IMG/VR virus record: IMGVR_UViG_3300045886_000052
Location: 1-64,000 of that record
Reading direction: 5' to 3' (one strand)
DNA length: 64,000 nucleotides
Source: a virus
The notes under the pieces were generated by a model that saw only the letters and a program-made list of their open reading frames with translations, searched no databases and was not told the origin of the DNA. The position numbers were made by a program, and so were the translations under genes. Position 1 is the first letter of the stretch. The number at the start of each line of letters is the position of its first letter. Shown in pieces: positions 31,651 to 39,183 of the stretch.

Positions 31651-31849
31651 GGCGACAGTAACCGTCTTCAGGTGATCGACGGCGATCACGTGCGACAACG
31701 CCAAAGTAGGTACACCGGGAGACTAGCAGCCCCGGATATCCCGAGAAGGCGGACGGCCAAATGGAGTGTGAAGAGTCGCCAGCGGAAAGTCAGCGTATGC
31801 CCAACTTGCAGAAACCTGACTTGACTTCGCCGGGTGGAGAGAACCCGGC
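31651..31849 (+). ncRNA. RNA element U6
   Basis: GGCGAC (31651-31656) pairs with GTCGCC (31775-31780), enclosing GTGATCG/CGATCAC (31672-31689) and CCGGG/CCCGG. AAGTCAG (31787-31793) pairs with CTGACTT (31816-31822), and GCCGGGT/ACCCGGC (31829-31849) stands just before box 7. Confidence 0.6.
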
Positions 31850-31866
31850 AGTTCGATCTTTTACAG

Positions 31867-31969
31867 TTATGGCTGCGGTACGGTGTGCCAGCACCGCAGC
31901 CGCCCATAAACGAATCGGCAGCCGCTCGTAACGACTGCCGATGTTGCTCTGATTGAATTATCAAAGAGC
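31867..31969 (+). ncRNA. RNA element U7: three hairpins before the first gene
   Basis: TTATGG plus CTGCGGT (31867-31879) pairs with 31893-31909 with bulges. ATCGGCAG (31914-31921) pairs with CTGCCGAT (31935-31942), and GCTCT (31946-31950) with AGAGC (31965-31969). The last ends 11 bases before the ATG at 31981. Confidence 0.55.
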
Positions 31970-31980
31970 CAGGACACTTT

Positions 31981-32238
31981 ATGACATCCACAATCCCCCG
32001 CCACGCCGACCGAAGCGCCGATTCGCTGCGCACCATGCGCGATATGGTTGATCGTGTTGAGCGCAATCTGCGCGACGGATGGCTTTCCGATGATCCAATC
32101 GCCAGGGAGCACGCCGAAGCGTTACTCGGAGACGCCAGACTGATCTGCGACGAATTGTTGAGAGCATGCCGTAACCCTACACCGCTTCAACCCCACGATG
32201 AAGTGCTAATACGAACTGATAAAGCACGGGATTTATGA
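31981..32238 (+). CDS. Helical hypothetical protein
   Basis: 85 residues, all helical (SLRTMRDMVDRVERNLRDG). ATG preceded by AGGACACTTT. First gene after the RNA array; its stop overlaps the next ATG (ATGA). Confidence 0.55.
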   Translation: MTSTIPRHADRSADSLRTMRDMVDRVERNLRDGWLSDDPIAREHAEALLGDARLICDELLRACRNPTPLQPHDEVLIRTDKARDL

Positions 32239-32651
32239 GCAGTATTCCGACACCTCACCTGAATGAAAAGTCGCTCGAAGAACTGGAGATATTCGAGCTG
32301 CTCGCAAAAGTCATAGGACGCGGAGAGGCCGCCAGGTTGGCCAGATTGTACGGTTGCAGTGAACAGACCGTGCGCAAATGGCGCAACGATCCCGAGGCGG
32401 ACGACGACAAAGAGGCCGACCCGCATGGGCGAAGAAGTCCGGTCGAACTCTTCCTGCGATTCATGGACGCGCTGAATGCGATTAGTCCGGCTCGCGCTAG
32501 CACGGTCTGGCGCAGGGTCGAGTATGAGTTCGCCGACATGCAGCGCATACAGGGTAATGACGCGATGATGAAGAGATGGCAGGCGATGAAAAAGGCCAAC
32601 GACCTGGCGCGGGAGATCGTCGCGGTTACTAACGGAGACGACGATGGCTAA
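32235..32651 (+). CDS. HTH regulator, CII-like
   Basis: 138 residues. AARLARLYGCSEQTVRKW is a clear helix-turn-helix, followed by a charged linker and a helical region (PVELFLRFMDALNAISPAR). Architecture and position at the head of the rightward early genes recall phage CII/YmfL-type regulators. Translationally coupled to the gene before it. Confidence 0.65.
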   Translation: MSSIPTPHLNEKSLEELEIFELLAKVIGRGEAARLARLYGCSEQTVRKWRNDPEADDDKEADPHGRRSPVELFLRFMDALNAISPARASTVWRRVEYEFADMQRIQGNDAMMKRWQAMKKANDLAREIVAVTNGDDDG

Positions 32652-32826
32652 ACGGCCACCGCTGAAAGATCACGACGTGACGATTCCGCGCAAGGGTCGG
32701 GAACCGAAAGAATTGCCGATAAACGCGCCAAGTACCGAGGCCGCCGAAGCATTGGCGGCGCGCATTGCGAAACGCCGAGGCTGGAAGCTGTCGGGAAAAC
32801 CCAAAGCGGAGGAGAAGAAACCATGA
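32644..32826 (+). CDS. Small basic protein
   Basis: 60 residues, Lys/Arg/Pro-rich, probably disordered at both ends with one helix (STEAAEALAARIAKRRG). Overlaps both neighbours. Function unknown. Confidence 0.5.
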   Translation: MAKRPPLKDHDVTIPRKGREPKELPINAPSTEAAEALAARIAKRRGWKLSGKPKAEEKKP

Positions 32827-33134
32827 ACCTGACGCAAATGGAAAACGCATACGCATTCGCTGATCCGCTGCCGGCGGTTGAGACAATTGATCGGCTGGAG
32901 GAACTGGTAACGCAGCGCCGCCGCGAGTTGATCATCGAGCACAATCGCCGGATTCAACTGGAAACATTCGACGATAGGTTCCCCGGCCCGGACTGGCAGG
33001 CGTCGGACAAGCGTGTGCGCCTCGTTGACCAGATCGCGCAATCCGAACAGCGGCGCGCGAGGATCAAGCAGGAGATCGTCGAGGTCGCGCGACTGATCGT
33101 GGCCGAGAATCACGGGGAAGGGGTGAGATTATGA
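32823..33134 (+). CDS. Coiled-coil hypothetical protein
   Basis: 103 residues, nearly all helical with heptads (TIDRLEELVTQRRRELI). ATG behind GGAGGAG; stop overlaps the next start. No family recognised. Confidence 0.55.
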   Translation: MNLTQMENAYAFADPLPAVETIDRLEELVTQRRRELIIEHNRRIQLETFDDRFPGPDWQASDKRVRLVDQIAQSEQRRARIKQEIVEVARLIVAENHGEGVRL

Positions 33135-33334
33135 ACAGAAAAGCGGAACAACCTTACACGCTGAAGAAGATTGAAGGGCTGGACTGCCTGATATGCGGCG
33201 AGCCCGCAACCTGCGCCGTGCTGTCCTGGCACAAGGTCGGCGCGGCGTGTGAGAAGCACGGGCGGCGCGCGAAGGAGCTGGGGTATGAAGTGCTGTTCCC
33301 CGGCGACGGGACGCTGACGGTCAAGAGGGTTTAA
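33131..33334 (+). CDS. Zinc-binding small protein
   Basis: 67 residues. CLICGEPATCAV followed by AACEKHG gives a Cys/His set for one zinc. ATG behind GAAGGGGTGAG. Function unknown. Confidence 0.55.
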   Translation: MNRKAEQPYTLKKIEGLDCLICGEPATCAVLSWHKVGAACEKHGRRAKELGYEVLFPGDGTLTVKRV

Positions 33335-33364
33335 CTGCCGCGAAGGCGGCGCGAAAGAAAACAT

Positions 33365-33622
33365 ATGAGCGAACAGTTGCATGTTACGCCGAACCTGATT
33401 TGCCAATGCGAACACAATCTATTGAGCCACGAACACTATCCGCCGGAGGCTGATCATTGTGGGTATCCAGGTTGCAAGTGCGATTACTTTGTCGGGAAAC
33501 CCACGCCGCCAGACGTTATCGACGCAATCAAGCTGCTCGGCGCTTACGTAAAAGAAAAACACTATGCAAGCGTCAAGATTGGGCCGGAAGGCGGCGCATA
33601 TTTTGAACTGAAGATGATATGA
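33365..33622 (+). CDS. Cys/His-motif small protein
   Basis: 85 residues. CQCEHNLLSHEHY...CGYPGCKCDYF matches the Cys/His pattern of the accessory-region protein at 18868-19053. The C-terminal half is alpha/beta. Stop overlaps the next ATG. Confidence 0.6.
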   Translation: MSEQLHVTPNLICQCEHNLLSHEHYPPEADHCGYPGCKCDYFVGKPTPPDVIDAIKLLGAYVKEKHYASVKIGPEGGAYFELKMI

Positions 33623-33819
33623 GCGAATTGAAACCAATAACAGACGTGCGCGTTCCGTGCCGGTTCTGCGGAAAAGTCATTTGGGCGCAATCGGACAATG
33701 GCGAACCGACATGCGCCGATTGCGACGAATTGGAAATGGCGTCACTGCGCGAGTCGCACGAAACCGAGTTGACGCTGCGCCCGATTACGGAATGGGCTCA
33801 TCCGTGGAGCGGCGAATAA
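33619..33819 (+). CDS. Zinc-ribbon small protein
   Basis: 66 residues with CRFCGKVI and CADCDEL, a classical two-pair zinc ribbon. Coupled to the gene before it. Function unknown. Confidence 0.55.
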   Translation: MSELKPITDVRVPCRFCGKVIWAQSDNGEPTCADCDELEMASLRESHETELTLRPITEWAHPWSGE

Positions 33820-34030
33820 ACCTTTCCCACCCCCGGTCCGCGCCCGGCCGGAGTGGGAACGCAGTAATGGGCGCGGCGGTTTCGGCGTCGGTTGGGGGAT
33901 CGTCGCCGAATGGATTCGGATACTTATGCAGGGCCCCGCCGCGTTGGTCTTAGAAGAATTTGCTATTCACTATCGGAGCACAATCGCGGTGATCCCGCGT
34001 CGCGGCGGGGCGGTTAAAAGAAAGGGAACT
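33820..34030 (+). other. Intergenic region with a hairpin
   Basis: No convincing gene in 211 bases. TTCCCAC (33824-33830) pairs with GTGGGAA (33853-33859) with further CCGG pairing inside. A ribosome site AAAGGGAA for the next gene ends the region. Confidence 0.5.
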
Positions 34031-34342
34031 ATGCTCAAAACACTCGGTCTCGAAATTATCGAAATCAACAAGGCGAACGGCTGGAATGTCACAACGCCTG
34101 ATGATTGGGGCGATACATACAAAGTCCCTGGCGTGCTGGCGCTGATTCACTCTGAAGTATCAGAAGCGCTTGAGGGCTTCAGGGGCGGCGATAAGGCGAA
34201 CTTCGAGGAAGAGCTTGCCGACGTGCTTATCAGGGTTTTGGATTGCGCCACCGGGCTTGGACTGGACCTGGATACAGCAGTCGCGGCCAAGCTGGACAAG
34301 AACCGGGCGCGCAGTTTTCGCCACGGAGGCAAGCGGCTATGA
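34031..34342 (+). CDS. MazG-like nucleotide pyrophosphohydrolase
   Basis: 103 residues. EVSEALEGFR, EELADVLIRVLD and the C-terminal KLDKNRAR reproduce the EExxE...ExxD helices of MazG-like all-alpha NTP pyrophosphatases. In phages these change the pool of (d)NTPs or ppGpp. ATG behind AAAGGGAAC. Substrate unknown. Confidence 0.75.
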   Translation: MLKTLGLEIIEINKANGWNVTTPDDWGDTYKVPGVLALIHSEVSEALEGFRGGDKANFEEELADVLIRVLDCATGLGLDLDTAVAAKLDKNRARSFRHGGKRL

Positions 34343-34437
34343 AACACGATCTGAATTTCTTTCGTGGGCTTATCTGGGCGGGCGTATTGTCCGCGCCGTT
34401 CTGGGTGGCGGTGATATGGTTGAGTCAGGCCCGATAG
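34339..34437 (+). CDS. 32-residue membrane peptide
   Basis: MKHDLNFFRGL then a Trp-rich hydrophobic helix. The ATG overlaps the MazG-like stop (ATGA). Short single-pass peptides of this type are common between phage early genes. Confidence 0.5.
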   Translation: MKHDLNFFRGLIWAGVLSAPFWVAVIWLSQAR

Positions 34438-34481
34438 TTTTTCTTGCCGCGATCGGCGGCGCAAATAACCAAGGAGTAATT

Positions 34482-35297
34482 ATGAGTACCGCATTGATAA
34501 AGCAGGAACAAGCGAACGGACTGGTTTACAGGCCGGAACAGGTTCAACTGATAAAAGACGTGTACGCGAAAGGCGCAAGCGATAACGAACTGGCGTTGTT
34601 CATTGAGGTCGCGCAGCGCAAGGGACTGGATATATTCAGCCGGCAGGTTCACTTGGTGAAACGATACGACAGCCAATTGCAGCGCGAGGTAATGGAACCG
34701 CAAACCGGCATTGACGGCTACCGCTTAATGGCTGAACGCACCGGCAAATACGAAGGCCAGCTCGGGCCGTTCTGGTGCGGATCGGACGGTGAATGGAAAG
34801 ACGTTTGGCTTAGCGACGCGCCGCCGTCCGCCGCGAAAGTCGGAACGCTGAAAGCCGGCTGTCGCGAACCGTTCTGGGCCGTCGCTCTGTACAAGGAATA
34901 TGTCCAGACGCGCAAGGACGGCCAACCGAATTCAATGTGGAAAAAAATGGCCGCGAACCAGTTGGCCAAGTGCGCCGAGGCGCTGAGTCTGCGCAAGGCG
35001 TTCCCCGGCGATCTGGCCGGTATCTACACGCAAGAGGAAATGGCGCAGGCGTCGAATGTGGCGCCGGTTGAGATAGCGGCGGACGTGGAAGAAGCGGCGG
35101 CTGTTATTGATCCCGACTATGAAGACGCGCGCAACGCCATACTGGAAGAAATGCAGGACATTTATATCGGCAAGGGTAAGACGCAGGAAGAGTGGCTGAA
35201 GTACCGGAAGGGACTGGCCGCGAAGACGTGCGAACAACTGGAAGTAATGTTGGCGAATTGGCAGACCGCTGCCGAGTCCACGAAGAACGCTGGCTGA
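34482..35297 (+). CDS. bet: Bet-type single-strand annealing protein
   Basis: 271 residues from an ATG behind AAGGAGTAATT. The sequence around NELALFIEVAQRKGLDIFSR, MEPQTGIDGYRLMAERTGKY and FWAVALYKEYVQTRKDG is that of phage recombination protein Bet. It anneals complementary single strands during recombination-dependent replication and repair. Its usual exonuclease partner was not recognised nearby. The C-terminal 60 residues are acidic and variable. Confidence 0.9.
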   Translation: MSTALIKQEQANGLVYRPEQVQLIKDVYAKGASDNELALFIEVAQRKGLDIFSRQVHLVKRYDSQLQREVMEPQTGIDGYRLMAERTGKYEGQLGPFWCGSDGEWKDVWLSDAPPSAAKVGTLKAGCREPFWAVALYKEYVQTRKDGQPNSMWKKMAANQLAKCAEALSLRKAFPGDLAGIYTQEEMAQASNVAPVEIAADVEEAAAVIDPDYEDARNAILEEMQDIYIGKGKTQEEWLKYRKGLAAKTCEQLEVMLANWQTAAESTKNAG

Positions 35298-35333
35298 ACT
35301 CTGGGGGCGGCCGCCCCGTTTTTACGAGACACG

Positions 35334-36497
35334 ATGGATATTGAAATCGCAAAAATCAGGCAGGATGGCGGGACGCAGCCGCGCGCGCAAATCAATCTAC
35401 TTACGGTTGGCGACTACGCTGAAGAGATGCGCGCGGGCGTTAGGTTTCCCGACGTGGTTGTCTTCTTTGACGGAACGGACTACTGGCTGGCCGACGGGTT
35501 CCATCGAGTTTTGGCGGCGACAGCGGCAAAGTTGAAAGCTATTAACGCCGACGCGCGGCAGGGGACGCGCCGAGATGCCGTTCTATTTAGCGTCGGCGCA
35601 AACGCTAGCCACGGACTGCGGCGCACGCACGAGGACAAGCGCCAAGCCGTGCGGACGCTGCTCGAAGACGAAGAGTGGAGCAAGTGGAGCGACGCAGAGA
35701 TAGCGAGGCGCACCGGCACTAGCCATCCATTTGTAGGCGAGCAACGAAAAATTCTCACTTGTAACGTTACAAGTGAGAATGGCGAGCGTCAGTATACAAC
35801 CAAGCATGGGACACCCGCCGTCATGCATACCGACAATATCGGCAAATCAAGCGTGCTTCTTGATATGGTTCCCGAAAGCGACATCCTGCAGGCCGCAATG
35901 GATATTCGCATTAAGCGCGCCGTGGAAAACCGGGAGAGAATACAGGCTATTAAAGAGCAGCCTATCACTGTCCCTAAAGGAAAGTTCCAAACCATCGTCA
36001 TTGACCCGCCGTGGCCAATGGAAAAGATAGACCGCGACACGCGCCCAAACCAAGTCGGCTTCGACTATCCGACGATGAGCGAAGAAGACCTAATGGACTG
36101 GCCGTTATCTAAATTCGCCGCCGACAATTGCCACCTTTACTTATGGACAACTCACCGCTTTCTACCTATGGCGATGCGGCTTGCTGAACATTGGGGCTTC
36201 ACTTACCAATGCCTGATGACGTGGGTTAAGAACGTTGGAATGACGCCGTATTCATGGATGTATTCAACTGAGCATGTACTGTTCTGTCGGCGCGGCTTCC
36301 TGTCGCTTGAAAAGCTAGGTATGCGCCTGGACTTCCGCGCCAACGTGCGAGAGCACAGCCGCAAGCCCGACATATTTTACGAAATTGTACGTCAGGCGTC
36401 ACCGGGGCCGCGCCTTGATATGTTTAGCCGCGAACCGCGTGAAGGCTTCGAGCAGCACGGCAACGAGGCCGCGAAGTTTCAGGGGGTGACGGCTTGA
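35334..36497 (+). CDS. ParB-like/MT-A70 methyltransferase fusion
   Basis: 387 residues. Residues 1-110 are a ParB/Srx-like domain with DGFHR at 54-58; a short helix-turn-helix region follows (about 116-140). From about 205 an MT-A70 methyltransferase has the catalytic DPPW at 224-227 and continues to the end. Such enzymes usually make N6-methyladenine. A perfect 30-bp palindrome encodes residues 140-149, in the linker. Probably a sequence-specific phage DNA modifier. Confidence 0.8.
   Translation: MDIEIAKIRQDGGTQPRAQINLLTVGDYAEEMRAGVRFPDVVVFFDGTDYWLADGFHRVLAATAAKLKAINADARQGTRRDAVLFSVGANASHGLRRTHEDKRQAVRTLLEDEEWSKWSDAEIARRTGTSHPFVGEQRKILTCNVTSENGERQYTTKHGTPAVMHTDNIGKSSVLLDMVPESDILQAAMDIRIKRAVENRERIQAIKEQPITVPKGKFQTIVIDPPWPMEKIDRDTRPNQVGFDYPTMSEEDLMDWPLSKFAADNCHLYLWTTHRFLPMAMRLAEHWGFTYQCLMTWVKNVGMTPYSWMYSTEHVLFCRRGFLSLEKLGMRLDFRANVREHSRKPDIFYEIVRQASPGPRLDMFSREPREGFEQHGNEAAKFQGVTA
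35751..35780. repeat. Perfect 30-bp palindrome inside a coding region
   Basis: The left half ATTCTCACTTGTAAC is followed at once by its exact reverse complement. It lies in the linker between the DNA-binding and methyltransferase parts of the fusion gene. Candidate binding site for the ParB-like protein itself (autoregulation or centromere-like site), or a strong mRNA hairpin. Confidence 0.8.
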
Positions 36498-37081
36498 ACG
36501 GATACTCGAAGGATCGCGCCTTTTCCGATCTTTTTATTCCGGCTATCAAGCAAATTGTCGGCCCGTATTTAATCGTTCCCGCCGACCTGAAGGCAGACAT
36601 AAAACAAGCTACGGATATGACGATCTTGACGGCGCGCGATATTACGATCGCCTGTCGCATACGACGACCTGGATTCATTGAACGCTTTGGATGGCAATTC
36701 ACGATCCGAGCCAAGCGGGACTCTGGCGCTGAAACAGAACTAACCAAACTTGTCAACGGATGGGCGGACTGGATGTTTTACGCCTTTGCAAAATCAAAAG
36801 AGGTCACGGATGGCTTTGAGCGATGGTTCTTGATCGATCTTGATGTATGGCGGGCGCATATGATTCGGCGGGACAAGCGAATACAGTGGGGCGACACGCC
36901 CAATGGGGATGGAACCCATTTTAGATGGTTCGATCTACGATCCTTCCCGCCTACGCCGTCTGTTCTAATTGCTTCTAGCGTGCATTTGCCACTATCCCCT
37001 ACAACGCAGGCGCCGATTGCCAATGCTGCCAATTCGCGCATTGAGCGACCGGTTGAGCAAATGTTTCCCGGTTTCGATTGA
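36494..37081 (+). CDS. Conserved phage protein of unknown function
   Basis: 195 residues from a TTG overlapping the previous stop, behind AGGGGGTGA. FSDLFIPAIKQIVG, the RIRRPGF segment, WQFTIRAKRDSG then AETELTKLV, and WFLIDLDVWR are the landmarks of a family seen in several phages. It may be a nuclease-like or binding protein; no catalytic set is certain. Confidence 0.6.
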   Translation: MNGYSKDRAFSDLFIPAIKQIVGPYLIVPADLKADIKQATDMTILTARDITIACRIRRPGFIERFGWQFTIRAKRDSGAETELTKLVNGWADWMFYAFAKSKEVTDGFERWFLIDLDVWRAHMIRRDKRIQWGDTPNGDGTHFRWFDLRSFPPTPSVLIASSVHLPLSPTTQAPIANAANSRIERPVEQMFPGFD

Positions 37082-37082
37082 T

Positions 37083-37790
37083 ATGACCCTCTGGCTTCGA
37101 CTTTATACCGACGTTCTCGACGATCCGAAAGTGCAGCGGCTCGACGGTGAACTGTTCAAAGCCTGGATCAATTTACTTTGTCTCGCCAAAGCAGGTGACG
37201 GCTTGTTGCCGTCCATTGAAGACATAGCGTTCAAACTACGGTCAGGCTCCGAAGAGAACGCAAAACGTCTTACCGATGAATTGGTTAAACGTGGACTGCT
37301 GGACTCGGACGGTATGAACTTAACCCCTCATAACTGGCATGGACGCCAGTTTGACTCGGACAGTTCCACCGAAAGAGTGCAACGCTACCGAAACGTTACA
37401 CGAAACGTTTCTGAAACGTTAGAGAGCAGAGACAGAACAGAGCCAGATCCAGAGCCAGATCCAGAGCAGAGAGCTGCGACTTCGCGCGCAAAGCCGCGCT
37501 CAGTCCGCAAACCGGTTCTTCCTGACGACGAATGGCTGGACAACCTGCAGAAGAACCCGGCTTTTTCTTCGCTAAATGTCCGGCTTTGCTATCACAAAAT
37601 GCTTGCCTGGTGCGAAGTGAATAACAGGCAACCCAGCAGAAGAATGTTTATCAACTGGCTTAATCGCGAAGACAAACCAATGGGTAACGGCAATGGAAAA
37701 ACTCAAACTGGTAAAACGAATGACGCCGCTAAAGACGGCGCTCGAAAAACTACAGAAGACTATGGAATCCGTCCCCCTAGAGAAATTTAG
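37083..37790 (+). CDS. Replication initiator/replisome-organiser-like protein
   Basis: 235 residues. The N-terminal winged-helix-like part (LDDPKVQRLDGELFKAWINL, then VKRGLL) and the middle ERVQRYRNVTRNVSETLE linker are typical of phage replication initiators. Three GAAACGTT repeats lie in that linker, as in lambda O, whose gene contains the origin. A DnaC-like loader gene follows and overlaps it. Confidence 0.7.
   Translation: MTLWLRLYTDVLDDPKVQRLDGELFKAWINLLCLAKAGDGLLPSIEDIAFKLRSGSEENAKRLTDELVKRGLLDSDGMNLTPHNWHGRQFDSDSSTERVQRYRNVTRNVSETLESRDRTEPDPEPDPEQRAATSRAKPRSVRKPVLPDDEWLDNLQKNPAFSSLNVRLCYHKMLAWCEVNNRQPSRRMFINWLNREDKPMGNGNGKTQTGKTNDAAKDGARKTTEDYGIRPPREI
37390..37420. other. Candidate replication origin (iterons)
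   Basis: GAAACGTT at 37390-37397, 37402-37409 and 37413-37420, spaced 12 and 11 bp (one helical turn), followed by AGCCAGATCC-type direct repeats. The whole lies inside the initiator gene, just before the helicase loader gene. Confidence 0.55.
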
Positions 37791-38451
37791 GCCGGCGGAA
37801 GAGATATTCACCTGCGTTACCTGTTCCGATACCGGCTGGGTTGTCATTGCTGATCGCGGCGCGAAACAGTGTGAGTGTTTGCGGACGAAGCAGCGGGTAA
37901 GACTACTGGACAGAATACCGCCAGAGTACCGCGGCTTGGATCTCGAAACTATCCGTCCCGACGCTACCCGGCACCCGGATCAAGAGTCACTGGTAAACGC
38001 GTTGCGCGCCGATCCCGATATGAGCCTGCTGTTATCCGGCCGCGTCGGCTGCGGTAAAAGTCTCATCGGTTGGCTTCTCTACAAACGCGCGATAGAAGCC
38101 GATCGGCCAAGCGTCGCATTGCCGTTGGCCGAACTACTCGGACAGTTTCGCCGCTACGAATGCGGGTCCGATACGCTGCCGGCGGTAACGTCGGAAAACC
38201 TGCGCGACAGCCGCCGCTGGTTTCTCTTCCTTGACGAATTCGATAAAACGCGTCCGACAGAGTTCGCGGGCGAACAACTGTTTTTGCTTATGGACGCGAT
38301 TTACACGTACAGACACCAGTTAGTCGTAACGTCCAATGTCGGCAAAGACGAACTGCGGTTTAAGTGGTCGCAAGCGAGCGAACAGTACGGCGTCTCGATA
38401 ATGCGGCGCCTGCTGGAATTGAACAGTGTGCGCTACAAGGAAATGTTTTGA
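37693..38451 (+). CDS. DnaC-like helicase loader
   Basis: 252 residues. N-terminal Cys pairs (Cys41, Cys44, Cys60, Cys62: CVTCSDTGW, CECLRT) form the zinc site of DnaC/DnaI-type loaders; Walker A GRVGCGKS at 116-123, Walker B WFLFLDEFDK, sensor 1 LVVTSN. It should load a host DnaB-type helicase on the phage origin. It overlaps the initiator gene by 98 bases; starts at 37720 or 37762 are possible. Confidence 0.85.
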   Translation: MEKLKLVKRMTPLKTALEKLQKTMESVPLEKFRPAEEIFTCVTCSDTGWVVIADRGAKQCECLRTKQRVRLLDRIPPEYRGLDLETIRPDATRHPDQESLVNALRADPDMSLLLSGRVGCGKSLIGWLLYKRAIEADRPSVALPLAELLGQFRRYECGSDTLPAVTSENLRDSRRWFLFLDEFDKTRPTEFAGEQLFLLMDAIYTYRHQLVVTSNVGKDELRFKWSQASEQYGVSIMRRLLELNSVRYKEMF

Positions 38452-38481
38452 GTGTGGGCGCTTGAGCGAGACGCCCGCAAT

Positions 38482-38531
38482 GGACAACGGCCGCCGGTAT
38501 AACTACGAGTTCTGATCCGCGGCCGTTGTCC
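38482..38531 (+). promoter_or_regulatory. 13-bp hairpin before the next gene
   Basis: GGACAACGGCCGC (38482-38494) and its exact reverse complement (38519-38531), 24-base loop. A tiny frame (ATG at 38480, 11 codons, MDNGRRYNYEF) runs through the left arm and loop. No T-run. Translation of the mini-frame would open the hairpin, as in attenuators. Confidence 0.5.
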
Positions 38532-38538
38532 GAAAATT

Positions 38539-38811
38539 ATGGTCAAAACCAAAGAGAAAACCGAATACCGCGACGGAACGCTTGGCTGGTGGCTTATGGA
38601 AGCCGGCTGGTCGCCGGTGGAAGTGCTTTGCAATAGCGGCGGCAGTCACAAACTGGACGCGCACGGACGCTGCGAACATTGCCGGATATTGCCGCATCCG
38701 CTTTGGCGATACGAGGAATTCGGTCCCCGGCTGACGGGGTGGGAAGCGAGACGGTTGGAACTGCTGAGAATACACGACGAATTCAAACGGAAGGCAAGCA
38801 ATGTTCACTGA
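38539..38811 (+). CDS. Zinc-binding hypothetical protein
   Basis: 90 residues with CEHCRILPHP and an earlier Cys (EVLCNSGGSHK), consistent with one zinc. ATG follows the 13-bp hairpin without a clear ribosome site. Overlaps the next gene by 11 bases. Confidence 0.55.
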   Translation: MVKTKEKTEYRDGTLGWWLMEAGWSPVEVLCNSGGSHKLDAHGRCEHCRILPHPLWRYEEFGPRLTGWEARRLELLRIHDEFKRKASNVH

Positions 38812-39181
38812 CGCGCTACAAGAAAAAATACTCGGCGGCATTGAGAGACTGGCCGAAGCGAATAACGCGCACCACCTGGCCGGCGTCGAACATGCGCATG
38901 CCGAGCACGCATACCGCCAGTTGCGCGCGAACGAGTTCGTCAAGGTAAGTCTCGACAAGGACGACAACGGCAAGAAACTCACCGACACGCATAAGAACGC
39001 GCTGGTGGACATCGCCACCGACAAGGCCATGTACCGCGTTCGCATTGCCGAGGCTGAGCACGAGGCGGCATGGGAACTGGTGAAGAGTCTTAAAACACAG
39101 ATCAGCGCGCTACAGAGCTTGTTAAACGCTGTCCGCGCCGAAGCGGAAGCGGTGACATATAGACAGACAACAGGAGCGTAG
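38801..39181 (+). CDS. Helical phage protein
   Basis: 126 residues, helix-rich with repeated Ala/His (VEHAHAEHAYRQLRANE). Similar helical early proteins occur in many siphophages, of unknown role. ATG behind ACGGAAGGC. Confidence 0.55.
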   Translation: MFTDALQEKILGGIERLAEANNAHHLAGVEHAHAEHAYRQLRANEFVKVSLDKDDNGKKLTDTHKNALVDIATDKAMYRVRIAEAEHEAAWELVKSLKTQISALQSLLNAVRAEAEAVTYRQTTGA

Positions 39182-39183
39182 AA

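Larger units (their letters stand above)
30847..31969 (+). ncRNA. Array of structured RNA elements with GATCTTTT boxes
   Basis: 1.1 kb without a credible gene. GATCTTTT(A/C)(C/A)A boxes start at 30847, 30976, 31211, 31314, 31468, 31621 and 31855. Spacings are 129, 235, 103, 154, 153 and 234. Each box is directly preceded by a GC-rich hairpin, and most are followed by a stem opening with TTGGC or a similar sequence. The boxes resemble the boxA antitermination element (GCTCTTTAACA). The strand is inferred from flanking gene direction. Confidence 0.7.

Noticed and set aside
30847-31866. CRISPR array
   Set aside because: The GATCTTTT boxes are only about 11 bases and the spacers (103-235) are themselves folded hairpins, unlike short CRISPR spacers.
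30961-31870. tRNA genes in the RNA array
   Set aside because: TTCGATC resembles a T-loop but the flanking bases do not form a T-stem and no acceptor stem or anticodon arm fits.
34482-36497. Exonuclease partner of Bet
   Set aside because: Searched by eye in the neighbouring genes; no YqaJ or lambda-exo motif set is visible.
36494-37081. PD-(D/E)XK nuclease
   Set aside because: Asp and Lys residues exist but no convincing motif spacing.
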